A stretch of DNA of 64,000 bases. Origin: Neisseria wadsworthii 9715. GTDB lineage: Bacteria > Pseudomonadota > Gammaproteobacteria > Burkholderiales > Neisseriaceae. Under the pieces are notes generated by a model. The model was given only the letters and a program-made list of their open reading frames with translations, did no database searches and was not told where the DNA came from. Of this stretch, positions 1 to 9,525 are shown piece by piece. A program made the translations under genes and the position numbers. Where the stretch lies: positions 544,899 through 608,898 of the forward strand of contig NZ_JH165159.1 in the NCBI RefSeq assembly GCF_000227765.1, given 5' to 3'. Within the stretch, counting starts at the first letter, position 1, and each line of letters opens with the position of its first letter.

Positions 1-1653
1 AGCACCGCCCCCACAGGCTTTGCCGCATTGGCCGAATTCGACAGCAACGGCGATGGTGTGGTTGATGCCAAAGACGAAAACTTCGCCAAACTGCGCGTAT
101 GGCGCGATTTGAACCAAGACGGCTACAGCCAAAAAGACGAATTGTTTGCTTTGCAGGATGTGAATGTACAGTCTTTAAATGTGGCGCATCAAAATGCCAA
201 CCAAAATCTGGGGAACGGCAACCGCTTGGCACGCGAAGGCAGCTACACCACGGTGGACGGTAAAACCCAAAAAATGGGCGATCTGCTTTTGGCCGACGAT
301 CCGATCTATAGCCGCTTCACCGATACGGTGGAAATGACCGAAGAGCAAGCCAAAGCCGCCAATTTGCGCGGTATGGGCAGGGTGCGCGATCTGCGTGAGG
401 CAGCAGTGTTATCCGAAGAATTGGCCGCCGATTTAAAAGCCTATTCGGCAGCCGAAACCAAAGAAGCGCAAAAAGCCATGATCGACGGTTTAATCGACAA
501 ATGGGCAAAAACCGATCCGCTTTATGGGCAGGGCGTGCAGTTTTCGGCTCCTTATATCCAAACTGCCAATGAAGGTACGGCCATTGTTCGTGCCGGTGGT
601 GCTGGTAATGGCAATATGACGGTTAGTGGCATTTTATTGGACCCGCCAAAAGAATACCTCGACCTGATTGATTCCGCCCTCGCCAAAATTGCTGCGCTGG
701 ATTCTTTTACCGGCCGCAAGTCCAACACCATTTATGTAACCTCAAATCAGGAAATCGCCAATTTCCACCGCACCTCAACCTTAAGCTACAACCAGCTTGC
801 CGAAGGCGTGTATAAAGGACTGTTGTTCCAAACCCGTTTGAAACCTTATCTGGAAGAAATCGGCTTTACTATTGAAAACAACGAATTCAAGCTGGATTAT
901 TCAAAAGTTTTGGCTAAGTTCAACGAAGTACACGCCAAAGACCCGCAAAAAGCGTTTGTGGATTTGGGCGAGTTCATTGCCTACAGCAAACAAGGCGCAG
1001 ATTTAGGCGGATTGTCGGGATTGTTTGCTGAGTATTTTTATAAAGCATCCGAAGCAGGTAATTTAGAAAAATATACAGAAGCTTTGGGCAAAGATGCTTT
1101 AGACATCCAAAAAGGCACTGAACAGAATGATTCTTTGAGCAGTAAAAAATCACTTAATTACTTATCGGGCGGAGCAGGTGATGATTCGCTTAGCGGACAA
1201 AGTAATATTGATATTCTGGACGGCGGTTCGGGTAACGACAAACTTTACGGTTATGGCGGCGCAGATACACTAATCGGCGGAACGGGCAACGATTATATAG
1301 AAGGCGGTGGCGGAGCTGACACTTATGTGTTTGCCAAAGGTCACGGAACGGACAGAATCACTGATTTTGCCAACGGCACCAAAGAAGCCGACACCATCCG
1401 TTTTACCGATATTACGCTGGCGGAAACCAAGTTCCGCAAAGAGGGCAGCAATCTGGTTTTATCGGGTTACAACGATACCGATTCGGTAACGGTTGAGAAT
1501 TTCTTCAACAGCGGTTCGTATGAAATTGAGAAATTCGAATTCAAAGACCAACAGGCGTTTAAACCTGATTTATTGAAATATCTCAATCGTGCTGATGGTA
1601 GTATTAATGCGGTAGCAGCATTTGAAGATATGGCTTCCGTTGGAGTGATTTAA
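1..1653 (+). CDS. RTX/FrpC-like calcium-binding protein, 3' part only
   Basis: The reading frame is open from base 1, so the gene begins before the window; only its last 550 residues are here. Near the left edge are EF-hand-like stretches (DSNGDGVVDAKDE, then DLNQDGYSQKDE). A long region without a recognised motif follows. Near the C-terminus come nonapeptide RTX calcium-binding repeats of the GGxGxDxLxG type (about bases 1160-1320: GGAGDDSL, GGSGNDKLYG, GGTGNDYIEG), then a haemolysin-related C-terminal domain. RTX proteins are normally secreted by a type I system with an uncleaved C-terminal signal; no hlyB/hlyD-like genes are in view. The architecture resembles the FrpA/FrpC group of Neisseria. 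Family call is firm; function and full length cannot be judged. Confidence 0.85.
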   Translation, partial: STAPTGFAALAEFDSNGDGVVDAKDENFAKLRVWRDLNQDGYSQKDELFALQDVNVQSLNVAHQNANQNLGNGNRLAREGSYTTVDGKTQKMGDLLLADDPIYSRFTDTVEMTEEQAKAANLRGMGRVRDLREAAVLSEELAADLKAYSAAETKEAQKAMIDGLIDKWAKTDPLYGQGVQFSAPYIQTANEGTAIVRAGGAGNGNMTVSGILLDPPKEYLDLIDSALAKIAALDSFTGRKSNTIYVTSNQEIANFHRTSTLSYNQLAEGVYKGLLFQTRLKPYLEEIGFTIENNEFKLDYSKVLAKFNEVHAKDPQKAFVDLGEFIAYSKQGADLGGLSGLFAEYFYKASEAGNLEKYTEALGKDALDIQKGTEQNDSLSSKKSLNYLSGGAGDDSLSGQSNIDILDGGSGNDKLYGYGGADTLIGGTGNDYIEGGGGADTYVFAKGHGTDRITDFANGTKEADTIRFTDITLAETKFRKEGSNLVLSGYNDTDSVTVENFFNSGSYEIEKFEFKDQQAFKPDLLKYLNRADGSINAVAAFEDMASVGVI

Positions 1654-1685
1654 TATCTGGTTGGCTTTTGCATTATTCTTAACCG

Positions 1686-1720
1686 ATGCCTGTCTGAAAC
1701 CTTTCAGACAGGCGTTTGTA
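1686..1720. terminator. Inverted uptake-word terminator
   Basis: TGCCTGTCTGAA followed four bases later by its inverse, ending in a short T-containing run. The hairpin follows the RTX gene directly. Inverted DNA-uptake words commonly serve as terminators in Neisseria. Confidence 0.7.
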
Positions 1721-1795
1721 ATTTCTGTTATGCCTGTCTGAAAATTCCTTCTAAAAAGCGTACAATACGCGTTTTCCAATTTTGTTTGAATCTGA

Positions 1796-3490
1796 ATGTC
1801 TGTCAAAATCCAAACCCGTACATTTAATCCCGAAACCTGCAAAGCTTTGATTGCCGCCGGAGCAGATCCGTTGCTGGCGCGTTTGTGTGCGGCGCGTTCG
1901 GTGGAGCGGCCGGAGGAGCTGCAAGACAAGCTGGCGGGGTTGTTGCCGTTTGAGGGCTTGCAAAACTGTGAAGCGGCGGCGGTGCGTTTGGCGGATGCGG
2001 TGCAAAAGCGGGAGCGGATTCTGATTGTGGCCGACTATGATGCCGACGGCGCAACGGCTTGTGCGGTGGGGATGAAAGGTTTGGGCGTGATGGGCGCGCG
2101 GGTGGACTTTCTGGTGCCCAACCGTTTTGAACACGGTTATGGTTTAACGCCCGAGTTGGCGGGGTTGGCGGCGGGGCAGGGCGCGGATTTGCTGCTGACG
2201 GTGGATAACGGCATTGCCAGCACGGCGGGCGTGGCGCACGCGCAGGCTCTGGGTTTGGATGTGTTGGTTACCGATCATCATTTGCCGGGTGATGCGCTGC
2301 CGGATTGTTTGATTGTGAACCCGAACCAGCCGGGCTGCACGTTTGCCAGCAAAAATCTGGCGGGCGTGGGTGTGATTTTTTATGTGTTGATGGCTTTGCG
2401 CTCGGAGCTGCGCAGCCGTAACCATTTTTCAGACAGGCATCACGAACCGAATTTGGCTGATCTGCTGGATTTGGTGGCGTTGGGCACGGTGGCCGATGTG
2501 GTGACGCTGGATCACAATAACCGCATTTTGGTGTCGCAGGGCTTGAAGCGGATGAGGGCGGGCAAGATGTGCCACGGTATCCGCGCTTTGTTTGAGGCGG
2601 CCAAGCGCGATTGGCGCAAGGCGCAGCCTTTCGATATGGGCTTTGCGTTGGGGCCGCGCATCAATGCGGCGGGGCGTTTGGACGATATGTCGCTCGGCAT
2701 TGCCTGCCTGCTCGCTGATAGCGCTGAAACGGCGCAACAGTTTGCCGCGCAACTCAATGATTTGAATATCGAGCGGCGCGAAATCGAGCAATCGATGCTG
2801 CAAGATGCGTTGGACGCGTTCCCTGAAACGTTACCGGCCGGCCAAACCACGGTTACGGCCTATCGCGAAGATTTTCATCAAGGCGTGGTCGGCATTGTTG
2901 CCAGCCGTTTGAAAGACCGTTTTTACCGCCCCGCCATTGTGTTTGCGCCGGCGGATAACGGCGAAGTGCGCGGCTCCGGCCGCTCCATCCCCAAGCTGCA
3001 TTTGCGCGATGCGCTGGATTTGGTGTCGAAGCGTTATCCCGACCTGATTTTGAAATTCGGCGGCCATGCGATGGCGGCGGGCTTGAGCATCGCTGCGGAA
3101 AATGTGGGCAGGTTTCAAGAAGCATTTGAGCGCATTGTGGGTGAGCTGCTCTGTGAAGATGATTTGTCGCAAACCTATATTACCGACGGCAGCCTGCCCG
3201 CTGTGGAAATCACACTGGCGCAGGCGCAGAATCTGGCAGGGCAGGTTTGGGGGCAGGGCTTCGCGCCGCCGAGTTTTACCGATGAGTTTGCCGTTATCCG
3301 CCAGCAGGCAATGGGTGTGAACCATAAAAAAGTGTGGCTGCAAAAAGAAGGATGCCAATTTGAAGCTATGTTTTGGCGCTGCACGGAGGAAATCCCCGAG
3401 CGCATCCGCACGGTTTACCGACCGGTAGCTAATGAATGGCGCAATAATCTGGAATTGCAGCTTTACATCGATTATTGGGAAGCGGCTTGA
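1796..3490 (+). CDS. recJ: Single-stranded-DNA-specific exonuclease RecJ
   Basis: A 564-residue protein of normal RecJ length. It would degrade single-stranded DNA 5' to 3' in the cytoplasm during recombination and repair. The DHH phosphoesterase signature is clear: VADYDADG near residue 80 and TDHHLPGD near residue 160, the metal-binding aspartates and histidines. A DHHA1-type domain follows (FHQGVVGIVASRLKDRF, then GSGRS and FGGHAMAAGL near residues 390-430), with an OB-like C-terminus. The first ATG in frame is used. A TGCCTGTCTGAA-type word lies inside the coding region near base 2426 in reverse orientation, and inverted pairs flank the gene, so it looks native to this genome. Confidence 0.97.
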   Translation: MSVKIQTRTFNPETCKALIAAGADPLLARLCAARSVERPEELQDKLAGLLPFEGLQNCEAAAVRLADAVQKRERILIVADYDADGATACAVGMKGLGVMGARVDFLVPNRFEHGYGLTPELAGLAAGQGADLLLTVDNGIASTAGVAHAQALGLDVLVTDHHLPGDALPDCLIVNPNQPGCTFASKNLAGVGVIFYVLMALRSELRSRNHFSDRHHEPNLADLLDLVALGTVADVVTLDHNNRILVSQGLKRMRAGKMCHGIRALFEAAKRDWRKAQPFDMGFALGPRINAAGRLDDMSLGIACLLADSAETAQQFAAQLNDLNIERREIEQSMLQDALDAFPETLPAGQTTVTAYREDFHQGVVGIVASRLKDRFYRPAIVFAPADNGEVRGSGRSIPKLHLRDALDLVSKRYPDLILKFGGHAMAAGLSIAAENVGRFQEAFERIVGELLCEDDLSQTYITDGSLPAVEITLAQAQNLAGQVWGQGFAPPSFTDEFAVIRQQAMGVNHKKVWLQKEGCQFEAMFWRCTEEIPERIRTVYRPVANEWRNNLELQLYIDYWEAA

Positions 3491-3503
3491 TGTGAAAGGG
3501 ATT

Positions 3504-3541
3504 ATGCCTGTCTGAACAAGCTTTCAGACAGGCATTGTTTT
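3504..3541. terminator. Inverted uptake-word terminator after recJ
   Basis: ATGCCTGTCTGAA and its inverse with a short loop, followed by TTGTTTTGTTT. It begins 14 bases after the recJ stop codon. Confidence 0.75.
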
Positions 3542-3640
3542 GTTTGTGGTAAGACGGTATTCACGTCTTAATTTAAAACGGCAGGCCGGGTATCTGCCGT
3601 TTATAATGCCTGTCTGAAAAATCAATAGAAAGGAAAAAGC

Positions 3641-4315
3641 ATGTCTCTGCAAATCTATCTTGTGCGACACGGCAAAACCGTGTTCAACACCATAGGCCGC
3701 CTGCAAGGCTGGAGTGATTCTCCCCTCACTCAGGAAGGGCGGGATGTTGCCGCCCGTTTAGGCCGTGGTTTGGCAGTGCACAAAATCCGTTTTGATGCAG
3801 CATTTTCCAGCACCGCCCCCCGTGCCGCTGAAACTGCCCGAATTATTTTGACCTATCAAGGGCAGGCCGATTTGCCCTTGGTGCAACTGCCTGATTTGCG
3901 TGAATATTGCTTCGGTGGGTTTGAAGGAGAATTCAGCCATAAGCTGCATGAAATGATTGCCGCATCTTTAGGTTTGGCCGATGTGCAGGCATGGAAACAG
4001 GCTTATCAAAATGCCGACCACCATCTGCTGGCCGAAACCGTAGCGGCTCTGGATGAGCTGGGTTTGGCTGAAAACGAAACACAGTTTGTCACACGCTTGA
4101 AAAACGGCATGGCGGAAGTGGCCGAACGCAGCAACGGCGCGCAAAAGGTGTTGGTGGTGGCGCACGGAATAGCGATTACTTCTATTTTGAAAAATATTGA
4201 TTTCAACAGCATCATTTACCGGAGTGTAGATAATGCTTCAGTATCGCGGCTTAGGTTTGAGCATGGAAAATGGCAGATCGACAGTGTGGGGGAAACTGAA
4301 TTTTTGGCAGATTGA
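3641..4315 (+). CDS. Histidine phosphatase family protein (phosphoglycerate-mutase-like)
   Basis: A 224-residue cytoplasmic protein. It opens with the catalytic motif LVRHGKT at residues 6-12, the phosphohistidine site of the branch-1 histidine phosphatases. The usual context follows: GRLQGWSDSPLTQEG, and a second catalytic histidine in VVAHGIA near residue 175. Members act as cofactor-dependent phosphoglycerate mutases or as broad phosphatases; the sequence alone does not say which. The start is supported by an AAAGGAAAA ribosome site. An uptake word lies directly upstream at about base 3606. It stands between recJ and the pilus operon as a single-gene unit. Confidence 0.85.
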   Translation: MSLQIYLVRHGKTVFNTIGRLQGWSDSPLTQEGRDVAARLGRGLAVHKIRFDAAFSSTAPRAAETARIILTYQGQADLPLVQLPDLREYCFGGFEGEFSHKLHEMIAASLGLADVQAWKQAYQNADHHLLAETVAALDELGLAENETQFVTRLKNGMAEVAERSNGAQKVLVVAHGIAITSILKNIDFNSIIYRSVDNASVSRLRFEHGKWQIDSVGETEFLAD

Positions 4316-4388
4316 AAAGGCCGCGTGGAGAAGTTTGTCCAAAAACCCACATAAAATTTGTTTAGTTGTGTAACGATTTGAAAATAAC

Positions 4389-4417
4389 TTGATGTTACTT
4401 TCAATTGGAATAATAAT
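4389..4417 (+). promoter_or_regulatory. Candidate sigma-70 promoter for the pilus operon
   Basis: TTGATG, a 16-base spacer and TAATAAT lie in the 204-base AT-rich gap before the pilin gene. It is the best match in the gap, but the -10 is imperfect and the leader would be about 95 bases. Confidence 0.3.
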
Positions 4418-4519
4418 TCTGTCCGTTACCTGTGATACAAGCGGTCTGATAAATAGATTTCTGGTATCTGAATTTGTCGGGTAAAAATTAAAAATTTTAA
4501 TAAATAAGGACTTAAACAC

Positions 4520-5113
4520 ATGAAAGCGGTTAAAAAATTATTCGTACTCACTTCAACTATGGCTGCATTGTCAGCATCCGGTATGGCTTATGCAGAGAGC
4601 GTAAGTTCTGAATTCCATGTGACCATCCGTATTATGCCTGTTTGCCAGGTAGAAACCAGCACAGGTAATGCACCTACTCAAGAACTAACAACGCCTTCAG
4701 CCGGAGCAGATATCGATTTCGGTGAGCATCTTTCCAACAGTACAGCCGATGTAAAACGCTTAAGCAAAGCAGGAGCAGGTGGAGGCATTCAAGTCAAATG
4801 TACCAAAGGCACGCCTTACCAAATTGCTTTAACACCGGATAGCACCAGCAGCACCACAGGAGCAGGCACAATGAGCGGTTTGACCGGTTCAGCTGCCGCT
4901 ACCGCCAACGATAAAATTGCTTATACGCTCTATAAAGATGACGGTTATAGCCAAGCTTGGGGTAACCAAAAAAATGTAAATACACTGACAGGTAGAGGTG
5001 AAGGTATTGCTTCACCCATCCATCACCTTGTTTACGGCAAAGTGGCCGGAACCGAGCTGGATAAAACAGCAGGCCGCTATATTGACCGTGTGGCTGTCGA
5101 AGTTTCTTATTAA
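4520..5113 (+). CDS. Spore coat protein U-domain pilin, major subunit of an archaic chaperone-usher pilus
   Basis: A 197-residue exported protein. A Sec signal peptide covers about residues 1-25, ending SGMAYA before ESVSSEF. The mature part is one SCPU domain: a cysteine pair (MPVCQVE and VKCTKGTPY), the phrase IDFGEHL, and a C-terminal strand ending VAVEVSY, as expected for donor-strand exchange. This is the fold of CsuA/B-type subunits of archaic (sigma) pili. The gene is first of four in a compact operon with chaperone, usher and tip protein, which makes it the likely main rod subunit. Ribosome site AAGGA precedes the ATG. Shaft identity is inferred from position and size. Confidence 0.85.
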   Translation: MKAVKKLFVLTSTMAALSASGMAYAESVSSEFHVTIRIMPVCQVETSTGNAPTQELTTPSAGADIDFGEHLSNSTADVKRLSKAGAGGGIQVKCTKGTPYQIALTPDSTSSTTGAGTMSGLTGSAAATANDKIAYTLYKDDGYSQAWGNQKNVNTLTGRGEGIASPIHHLVYGKVAGTELDKTAGRYIDRVAVEVSY

Positions 5114-5148
5114 TTCAATTTTTCAATCACATCAAAGCTGATACAGAT

Positions 5149-5874
5149 ATGGCAAGCCTGAAATATCAAAAGGCATGCTTGTTGGCCGGTTTGGCGCTGG
5201 GTGCAGTATCCGGCGCTTTTGCCGCCGGTCTGCAAGTCAGCCCGACCGGTTTATCCCTGCCCGTTAAACAACGGGCAGGCGTTTTCACGTTAACCAACAC
5301 GGGCGGCAAACCGCTTACCGCCCAAGTGCGCGTGTACCGTTGGCACCAAGATGACAAAGGCAAAGACGTACTCACGCCCAGCGGCGACGTAGTAGCCAGC
5401 CCGCCGATGGTGAAACTGGCGGCCGGTGGCGCGCAACAATTCCGAGTTATCCGAACCAAACCTGCCGGACAACAGGAAGAGGCGTTCCGCCTGATAGTGG
5501 ACGAGCTTCCTGCGCCCGAAGAAAAGCCGGGCGGCAGCCTGCAATTTGTGTTGCGTTATTCTATTCCTCTGTTTTTAAATCAAACGGATTCCCCCGAAGC
5601 CAATCTGCAATGGCGTGTTGAACGCGCGCCTGACGGCAAAGCCGTACTAACTGTTAAAAACATCGGTAAGGCTTATGCCCAATTGAGCCATCTGTCTGTC
5701 AAAACAGGTGGGAAGGAGCAGGCGTTGATCAATGGGTTGGCAGGATATGTGCTGCCGGGAAACACTTGGAAAAACACGCTGGATGCCGCACCTGCTTCAT
5801 TCAAAAACGGCGGGTTGTCGGCTACGGTAAACGGTCGGCAGATAAAGCCGGAGGTTCAAGGTGCGGTACATTAA
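5149..5874 (+). CDS. Archaic pilus periplasmic chaperone (CsuC-like)
   Basis: A 241-residue periplasmic chaperone with a signal peptide (about residues 1-26, ending GAFA). The first domain has the PapD-like immunoglobulin pattern: LQVSPTGLSLPVKQRAGVFTLTN, then QQFRVIRTKPAGQQEEAFRLIVDELP with the conserved proline/arginine stretch of the subunit-binding edge, and LQFVLRYSIPLFL. A second Ig-like domain follows. It would fold pilin subunits and deliver them to the usher. It lies 35 bases after the pilin gene and its last 14 bases overlap the usher gene in another frame, so the two are translationally coupled. Confidence 0.88.
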   Translation: MASLKYQKACLLAGLALGAVSGAFAAGLQVSPTGLSLPVKQRAGVFTLTNTGGKPLTAQVRVYRWHQDDKGKDVLTPSGDVVASPPMVKLAAGGAQQFRVIRTKPAGQQEEAFRLIVDELPAPEEKPGGSLQFVLRYSIPLFLNQTDSPEANLQWRVERAPDGKAVLTVKNIGKAYAQLSHLSVKTGGKEQALINGLAGYVLPGNTWKNTLDAAPASFKNGGLSATVNGRQIKPEVQGAVH

Positions 5875-8443
5875 TACTGCATTTCCGTTAAAACGGATTA
5901 CCGCCGGCGTGTTGCTTTCTGTTTGTGCATTTCAAACATGCGCCGCACCGCCCGTTCCTAAAGCAGCCGCTTATACAGACGGGTGGCTGCCGGTGTATCC
6001 GCAAGTGTCGGTAAACGGCAGCACTTCAGACGGCCTGTTTCAATTCATGTCGCATCACGGGCGTTTGTTCGTGCAAACGGATACGCTTGTTTCTTTAGGT
6101 ATCCGCGTGCCGCATTCGCATGTGCGGCAAGCCAAGCAGGCCGAAGCAAGGGCTGCCGATACCGACGGCACTGCCGTATCTGCAACCAATACGGATTCCG
6201 CCGCACATGAATCCGAAACCGAACCGACTGCTTCGGAAAGGCCGTCTGAAAACCTGCCCGAGATTGACAACCAAGAAAGCCAAACGCAGCAAACAGCCGC
6301 GGCAGGCTGGCTTGGGCTGGAAACCATACCCGATTTGGCAGTGCAATACGATGCCGCCAACCAAACCTTGGCACTGACCGCGCCTTTGGATTGGCTGAAT
6401 CTGCCCGTTACCCGAATCGGCAAAGAAACCGAGCATGCCTACCATATTGCCCGCGCCGGTTTTGCGGGCGTGTTGAATTACGATTACAACATGGCGCGCA
6501 ACGGCAACGGCGGGATCAGCCACGGCCTCTTGGCCGAATCGCGCCTGACCACGCCTGCCGGCTACCTGAGCCATAACCATCTTTGGAACCGGCACAAAGA
6601 AAACAGACGCAACGTCGATAAAAACGTGCGTTTGGATACTTATTGGCGCAGCACTTGGCCTGAGCAGGGCTTGGTGTTGACGGCGGGCGATATTTTGGCC
6701 GGGCAGTTGGGCGGCAGCAGCTCGCGTTTGGGCGGCATCAAGCTCGAGCATACTTACCGCACGCAGCCGTGGCGCAACACCGCCCCTTTGCGCTCTTATC
6801 TGGGCGAAACCACCCTGCCCGGCACGGTGGATTTATATTTGAACGGCGTGAAGCAATATAGCCAAGAGGTGGGTGCCGGCAAATATGAAATCACTCTGCC
6901 GCCTTCCATCAGCGGCAGCGGAACGGCGCAAGTGGTGGCCACAGACGTATTAGGCCGGCAGGTTGTGGTGGATATGCCTCTGTACCGAGGCACGGGCATG
7001 CTAGCCAAAGGCTTGAACGAATGGTCGCTGGAAGCCGGTTATTTACGGCGCGGCTATGGCCTGCGCAATTTCGATTACGACAAAAAACTGGTCGGCAGCG
7101 GCGCGGTGCGCTACGGCATCAGCCACTTTTTAACCGGCCAGCTTCATGCACAGGGCGGCGGCGGATACCGCCAGTTCGGCGCAGCGGCAAACACGGTAAT
7201 CGGTTCGCTGGGGCAACTGAACCTCAGCTATGCACAAAGCCGTTTCAAACAACACAAAGGCGCGCAAAGCAGCGTGTTTTTCAGCACGCAAAAAGGCCCG
7301 TGGTCGTTTGGCGCAGGCTGGAGCCACTACGGCAACAGCTTTTCAGAATTAAGCAGAATCATTGATCAAGAAGAATTTCAGCCCGAACCCGGCCACACCC
7401 GCACAGCTTCCGCCTCGCTCGGCTGGAGCAGCCCGAAGCTGGGCGCATTTGCACTCTCTTACCTGCACAACAAACGCAGCGCCGAGCAGCAAACCGATAA
7501 AATCGGCACGTTCAACTGGAATTTTAATATCGGCAAACGCATCGGCGTGTATCTGAATGCCGCACACAATTTCAACAACAGCGAACAGCGCAGCATCTAC
7601 GGCGGCGTGTCGCTCAGCTTGGATAAAGGCTACTCCGCCAACGCCAGCAGCCAGCGGGACGGCAGCAGCAACCAAACCCACCGCCTCTCTGTAAGCAAAT
7701 CCTCATCAGGATTGGGCAGCCCTTCTTGGAACATCGGCTGGCAGCAGCAAAGCAGCAGCCACGCCAAGCGGCAAGGCCATCTGAACGGCTATCTGAACTA
7801 CGATACCCAATACGGCGATTTCAGAGGCAGCGTATATAACACCCGCGGCGTTACCAATTGGAATGCAGGAGTGCGCGGCGGAATCGTTCTGATGCGGGGC
7901 GACGTATTCGCCACCCGCACCGTCAACGACAGCTTTGCCGTCGTCAGCGCGGGCGGCATGGCCGACGTGCCGGTGATGCTGTTTAACAACACCGTCGGCA
8001 AAACCAACCGCAAAGGCCTGCTGCTGGTGCCCAATTTATCGGCTTACCAGAAAAACACGCTCGATATCGACATTACTGATTTGCCGCAAAACGTACAGGC
8101 CGAACGCTCGCGCGTGCAGGCAGTGCCGACCGAACGCTCCGGCGTGGCCGTGGATTTCAAGTTCAGCATCATGCGCGCCGCTTCCCTGACCCTGAAATAT
8201 TCAGACGGCCTCTTTGTAAAAGACGGCTCAGTAATTAACCGCGAAGACGGCACGCCCGTAGCCGTGGTCGGCTTTGACGGCCGCGCATTTATCGAACATT
8301 TGGCAGAAGGGCGCAACCGCTTCACGGTGCGGCTGCCGGAAAACGGCGGCGAATGCAGGTTTGATATAGACTATCGGGCGGAACAATATAAAGGCAGCCT
8401 GCCTGATTTAGGTGAAACGATATGTACGAACTCGACAAAATAG
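5861..8443 (+). CDS. Outer-membrane usher of an archaic chaperone-usher pilus
   Basis: An 860-residue outer-membrane protein that would assemble and secrete the pilus. It uses a GTG start preceded by GGAGG and overlapping the chaperone gene. A signal peptide covers about residues 1-28. An N-terminal chaperone-binding domain is followed by the PapC-type beta-barrel with a plug region (GTVDLYLNGVKQYSQEVGAGKYEI) and a C-terminal domain with two cysteines (GGECRFD, GETICTN). Odd: residues about 90-150, inside the N-terminal part, are a low-complexity stretch rich in Ala, Thr, Ser and Glu, partly encoded by an AGGCCGTCTGAA uptake word (bases 6239-6250). Two further AGGCCGTCTGAA-type words lie inside the gene (6025-6036, 8200-8211), unlike the dialect of neighbouring core genes. 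Confidence 0.92.
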   Translation: MRYINTAFPLKRITAGVLLSVCAFQTCAAPPVPKAAAYTDGWLPVYPQVSVNGSTSDGLFQFMSHHGRLFVQTDTLVSLGIRVPHSHVRQAKQAEARAADTDGTAVSATNTDSAAHESETEPTASERPSENLPEIDNQESQTQQTAAAGWLGLETIPDLAVQYDAANQTLALTAPLDWLNLPVTRIGKETEHAYHIARAGFAGVLNYDYNMARNGNGGISHGLLAESRLTTPAGYLSHNHLWNRHKENRRNVDKNVRLDTYWRSTWPEQGLVLTAGDILAGQLGGSSSRLGGIKLEHTYRTQPWRNTAPLRSYLGETTLPGTVDLYLNGVKQYSQEVGAGKYEITLPPSISGSGTAQVVATDVLGRQVVVDMPLYRGTGMLAKGLNEWSLEAGYLRRGYGLRNFDYDKKLVGSGAVRYGISHFLTGQLHAQGGGGYRQFGAAANTVIGSLGQLNLSYAQSRFKQHKGAQSSVFFSTQKGPWSFGAGWSHYGNSFSELSRIIDQEEFQPEPGHTRTASASLGWSSPKLGAFALSYLHNKRSAEQQTDKIGTFNWNFNIGKRIGVYLNAAHNFNNSEQRSIYGGVSLSLDKGYSANASSQRDGSSNQTHRLSVSKSSSGLGSPSWNIGWQQQSSSHAKRQGHLNGYLNYDTQYGDFRGSVYNTRGVTNWNAGVRGGIVLMRGDVFATRTVNDSFAVVSAGGMADVPVMLFNNTVGKTNRKGLLLVPNLSAYQKNTLDIDITDLPQNVQAERSRVQAVPTERSGVAVDFKFSIMRAASLTLKYSDGLFVKDGSVINREDGTPVAVVGFDGRAFIEHLAEGRNRFTVRLPENGGECRFDIDYRAEQYKGSLPDLGETICTNSTK

Positions 8444-9477
8444 CGAAAAAGCCACAGCGGGTACGCAAATCCTCCCGATTATTTGCCGCCGCATTGTCCG
8501 CAACACTGCTGGGGCTGCTGCCCGCACAAGAAGCTTGGGCAAAGTGTACGGCAACGATGGAGCCGGTGAACTTCGGCAATGTCGATTGGCTTGACGGCCG
8601 GTCGTGGACAACACAGGCACAAGTAACGGTTACATGCGAGAAAACAGCCGCCCAATGGAGCCCTCAAAAATTTAATGTTTGTCTGACGGCAGATGGTGGT
8701 CGGGTAACACCGCGTGCCTTAGATCCCCGCCGTATGTGCCGCAACGGTTCCTGCGCTTCAGGGATTTTGACCTATAATCTCTATGGAGATCCGAACCATA
8801 CAACTATTTTGGCAGCCACCAACCAGCGTGTCGGAAAATCTATCAATAAAGTTATCGAGGTTCCTTCCATCTTCCGTCCCCAATCCATAACGTTTCCCGT
8901 TTATGCCAAGCTGAATCCGGCTCAAACCGGCATTGCACCCGGGCGCTATACGACCAGCTTTGCCGGCAACTCTACAGCAATGACCTTCTACGAAACGTCC
9001 GAAGATACACCCAAAGCTTGCCCTGAAAGCAGTTTCGGAAATTTAAGGTTCCCATTTGAAGTATCAGCCACAGTGATTCAAAACTGCCGTGTCGACGCGC
9101 CGCAAGATATTCATTTCGGCACAGTCGGCCCGACGGCAGCCAATTTGCAGGGGCAGACTTCCTTCAACGTTACCTGCACCTCAAATACGCCTTACAACAT
9201 CGGCCTGATGCCCTCAAACGGCCATTCGGACGGAGCCGGAGAAATGAGAGCCGTTCAAACAGGCAATCCCGACCGCATACCATATCAGCTGCGCTCAGCC
9301 GCCGGCATGAACGGGGCTGTGTGGGGCGATACGGCGACAAGCCGGGACATAGGCAACGGAGTGAGCGGCAGAGGCAACGGCTCGGCACAAACGTATAATG
9401 TTTACGCCACGGTTGATTCTGCCGACTATCGCGCAGGCGAATACAGAGATAAAGTCATCATCAATGTTCATTATTGA
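8422..9477 (+). CDS. Two-domain SCPU tip adhesin (CsuE-like)
   Basis: A 351-residue exported protein starting inside the end of the usher gene (22-base overlap). A long signal sequence ends near residue 40 (QEAWA before KCTATMEPVNFGNVDW). Two SCPU domains follow, about residues 41-185 and 200-351; the second opens NCRVDAPQDIHFGTVGP and ends YRAGEYRDKVIINVHY like a polymerising subunit. Two-domain subunits cap archaic pili and carry the adhesive loops. Family and role are well supported by the arrangement and by the last position in the operon; the ligand cannot be inferred. Confidence 0.86.
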   Translation: MYELDKIAKKPQRVRKSSRLFAAALSATLLGLLPAQEAWAKCTATMEPVNFGNVDWLDGRSWTTQAQVTVTCEKTAAQWSPQKFNVCLTADGGRVTPRALDPRRMCRNGSCASGILTYNLYGDPNHTTILAATNQRVGKSINKVIEVPSIFRPQSITFPVYAKLNPAQTGIAPGRYTTSFAGNSTAMTFYETSEDTPKACPESSFGNLRFPFEVSATVIQNCRVDAPQDIHFGTVGPTAANLQGQTSFNVTCTSNTPYNIGLMPSNGHSDGAGEMRAVQTGNPDRIPYQLRSAAGMNGAVWGDTATSRDIGNGVSGRGNGSAQTYNVYATVDSADYRAGEYRDKVIINVHY

Positions 9478-9525
9478 ACTGGTCGGATATTGATTATCTA
9501 AACCGATATATCGTCATAATGGAAT

